Positions 63,454-64,000 of a DNA stretch of 64,000 nt are shown here, in pieces. The stretch covers positions 2,976,001-3,040,000 of the forward strand of contig NZ_CP012750.1 of assembly GCF_001302565.1 (NCBI RefSeq), read 5' to 3'. The notes beneath the pieces were generated by a model. That model was not told the DNA's origin and made no database searches. It worked only from the letters and a program-made list of their open reading frames with translations. This DNA is from Glutamicibacter halophytocola (GTDB lineage: Bacteria; Actinomycetota; Actinomycetes; Actinomycetales; Micrococcaceae). The translations under genes were made by a program, and so were the position numbers. Position 1 is the stretch's first letter; the number at the start of each line of letters is the position of its first letter.

Positions 63454-64000
63454 CTAAATGGCCTGCAGCCCGGTTTGGCGCAGGGTGATGTTGATGCGCC
63501 CAGCACCCAGATGGCACCCGGCAGGGGCCGTTGAAGGGTGGATCCTGGTCACCCCGTGATAGGCAAAGCGCGCCGGGCCATCAAAGATGAGCAGGTCCCC
63601 GGAGGCCAGGCGCAGGTCTTGCCATGGCCGGTTCCGGTTCTCGGTGTTGCCCAGGCGGAAGGTTGCCGAGTCGCCGATGGACAGCGAAACCACCGGCGCG
63701 TTAATCCGCTCGTCGGCATCTTGGTGCATGCCCATGGTGGCCTGGTGGTCGTAGAAATTCACGATGGCGGCATCGGGAAGATAGGCTGCGGCGCGCTGGG
63801 CATCGCCGGTGGCTTCGGCCACGGCGTTCTGGCCCAGTCGCACCAGCCATTGTTCCATCGGCGCCACCGGTGCGCCGCCGAGGTCGTCGGCGGTTTTTGA
63901 ATAGCGGTTTGGGCTCCAATGCCAGCCCAAACTCAGCGATTGCACACTCATGGGATGGCCATTGATGTGCGTGCGGTGGGGCGGGACGGGTCCGTGTCCC
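63454..64000 (-). CDS. AlkB-type alpha-ketoglutarate dioxygenase, 5' end beyond window
   Basis: The frame stays open to the right edge. Visible: NGHPMSVQSLSLGWHWSP, NFYDHQATMGMHQDADE with the iron HxD pair, FRLGNTENRNRPWQDLRL, FAYHGVTRI with the distal His, and GRINITLRQ with the 2-oxoglutarate Arg. The Met at 63951 would give 165 residues, short for the family (about 210), and the in-frame residues before it (HRTHINGHP) fit AlkB, so the true start lies outside. Repairs alkylated DNA bases by oxidative demethylation. Convergent with the EEP gene, 14 bases apart. Confidence 0.9.
   Translation of the reverse strand, partial: GHGPVPPHRTHINGHPMSVQSLSLGWHWSPNRYSKTADDLGGAPVAPMEQWLVRLGQNAVAEATGDAQRAAAYLPDAAIVNFYDHQATMGMHQDADERINAPVVSLSIGDSATFRLGNTENRNRPWQDLRLASGDLLIFDGPARFAYHGVTRIHPSTAPAGCHLGAGRINITLRQTGLQAI

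Noticed and set aside
1..64000. CRISPR arrays, prophage, insertion sequences, rRNA
   Set aside because: No regularly spaced repeats, transposase, integrase or phage structural proteins were seen by reading; the HNH protein alone is not evidence of a mobile element.

Overview
The window looks like a chromosomal segment from a high-GC Gram-positive actinobacterium, most likely a Micrococcaceae member of the Arthrobacter/Glutamicibacter type. This rests on protein character rather than any database search: polyphosphate glucokinase, a DUF222/13E12-type HNH protein, a four-subunit sarcosine oxidase, frequent GTG/TTG starts with GGAGG-like ribosome binding sites, and many ATGA gene overlaps. No phage, plasmid, IS element, CRISPR array or rRNA was seen; the only RNA gene is one tRNA-Ala(GGC).

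Layout. 1-5.7 kb: end of a cold-shock protein gene, luciferase-like monooxygenase, MFS exporter, Lrp and LysR regulators, a small acidic protein and a 3-hydroxyisobutyryl-CoA hydrolase-type enzyme. 5.7-13.3 kb: an FMN glutamate-synthase-domain protein, a CydDC-like heterodimeric ABC exporter, a double-hotdog thioesterase translationally coupled to an isolated trpF, and a second thioesterase. 13.4-18.2 kb: a NarL-type two-component system followed by an ABC-2 exporter and a membrane protein. 18.3-24.7 kb: a proline-utilisation block (putA, divergent LysR regulator with a 15-bp operator-like dyad, putP). 24.8-32.1 kb: a TIGR01777-type SDR, an ATP-grasp ligase overlapping a NylB-like serine hydrolase, and a large PLP-dependent Orn/Lys/Arg-type decarboxylase. 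32.3-37.9 kb: a tandem-Lrp regulator, an amidase, a DUF5058 membrane protein with a membrane partner and an M20 amidohydrolase, which together look like an uptake-and-hydrolysis module for an amide-linked compound.

37.9-44.8 kb: Cof-type HAD phosphatase, polyphosphate glucokinase, ROK regulator, Zn alcohol dehydrogenase plus 3-hydroxyisobutyrate dehydrogenase-type enzyme divergent from a LysR regulator across a perfect 15-bp inverted repeat, a P-loop kinase-like protein and a small membrane protein. 44.8-51.0 kb: an MHS-type transporter, CHY zinc-finger protein, universal stress protein, ferredoxin-reductase-like flavoprotein, and a quinone-oxidoreductase/alpha-beta-hydrolase operon with a TetR regulator that appears to share operator half-sites with it. 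51.2-58.5 kb: an S8 peptidase with an I9-like small protein just downstream, then soxB-D-A-G with a divergent GntR/FCD regulator. 58.6-64 kb: an HNH protein with a LexA-like box in a near-leaderless promoter, tRNA-Ala, VOC protein, MFS transporter, membrane-anchored endonuclease/exonuclease/phosphatase-fold protein, and an AlkB-type dioxygenase that runs off the right edge.

Metabolically the segment is catabolic: proline, sarcosine, branched-chain (valine-type) intermediates and amides are fed toward central metabolism, each block next to its own LysR, GntR, Lrp, TetR or ROK regulator. The candidates for something not yet described are the ATP-grasp/NylB pair with its structured leader, the amidase-DUF5058-M20 module, and the subtilase with a separately encoded I9-like protein.
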